The position numbers and the translations under genes are program-made. Below are positions 63,902 through 64,000 of a stretch of 64,000 bases of DNA, piece after piece. Source of the stretch: Treponema denticola (GTDB lineage Bacteria > Spirochaetota > Spirochaetia > Treponematales > Treponemataceae); assembly GCF_024181405.1 (NCBI RefSeq), contig NZ_CP051302.1, positions 2,685,580 to 2,749,579 on the forward strand, read 5' to 3'. Position 1 is the first letter of the stretch. Each line of letters opens with the position of its first letter. Below the pieces are notes generated by a model. It searched no databases. It saw only the letters and a list, made by a program, of their open reading frames with translations, and was not told where the DNA came from.

Positions 63902-64000
63902 TTAAAAGCTTATAAATTCCCATAAAATTTGACAATAAATGCCTTTTTTCATTCTATCATTATTGCAAAAAAAAGTAAAGAAGTAGTATAATGACCCCCT

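Overview
The window looks like the chromosome of a low-GC spirochaete, most likely an oral treponeme close to Treponema denticola. The reasons are the flagellar export genes fliQ-fliR-flhB, the many short-lipobox lipoproteins and outer-membrane-type proteins, the amino-acid-fermentation and one-carbon genes (hutI, fchA, fhs, folD, ltaE, pta), a CDP-choline-type phospholipid enzyme and a block of paired ABC exporters. Species identity is an inference. It rests on gene content only.

Layout. 0-3.3 kb: fliQRflhB on the minus strand with its own promoter, then an iron-containing dehydrogenase and an RNA methylase. 3.4-4.7 kb: a nuclease-family pseudogene that has lost its start by internal deletion, followed by a tandem array of a palindromic repeat. 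4.7-7.4 kb: a lipoprotein, then hutI and fchA (histidine to formimino-THF metabolism). 7.4-11.9 kb (minus): ArsC-like protein, TPR protein, pta, birA. 12.0-15.1 kb: acyl-CoA synthetase and fabF. 15.1-31.4 kb is an AT-rich accessory island. It holds an AbrB/PIN toxin-antitoxin pair with a frameshifted toxin, the 5' stub of a HIT-family gene, a membrane protein, McrBC, an antitoxin-like remnant, a GNAT, a LytTR response regulator with a sensorless histidine kinase, a second copy of the palindromic repeat, and four ABC exporter half-transporters arranged as two duplicated pairs. A 13-bp direct repeat with 21-bp spacing sits just upstream of the first ABC gene, where a LytTR activator would be expected to bind.

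31.4-43.6 kb is mostly housekeeping: NrnA-like phosphoesterase, TraB-family protein, tRNA-Cys, GH3 glycosidase, a CDP-alcohol phosphotransferase resembling choline/ethanolamine phosphotransferases, glycyl-tRNA synthetase, fhs, a LysM lipoprotein and an M42 peptidase. 43.6-51.8 kb: rarA, a lipoprotein and a beta-barrel protein, folD, a CstA-type transporter, peroxiredoxin, Nudix hydrolase and a cytidylate-kinase-like protein. 51.8-59.4 kb: a copper ATPase carrying a C-terminal CopZ domain with its own internal start signal, a second nuclease-family gene broken by a stop codon, and a SWIM-SNF2 helicase. 59.4-64 kb: threonine aldolase, two membrane proteins and gyrB.

The most interesting points are the covarying nested palindromic repeat, the candidate LytTR operator tying the two-component system to the ABC exporters, the internal CopZ start inside copA, several genes whose promoter lies so close to the ATG that the mRNA should be leaderless, and the number of freshly broken genes (PIN toxin, two nuclease-family genes, HIT stub).
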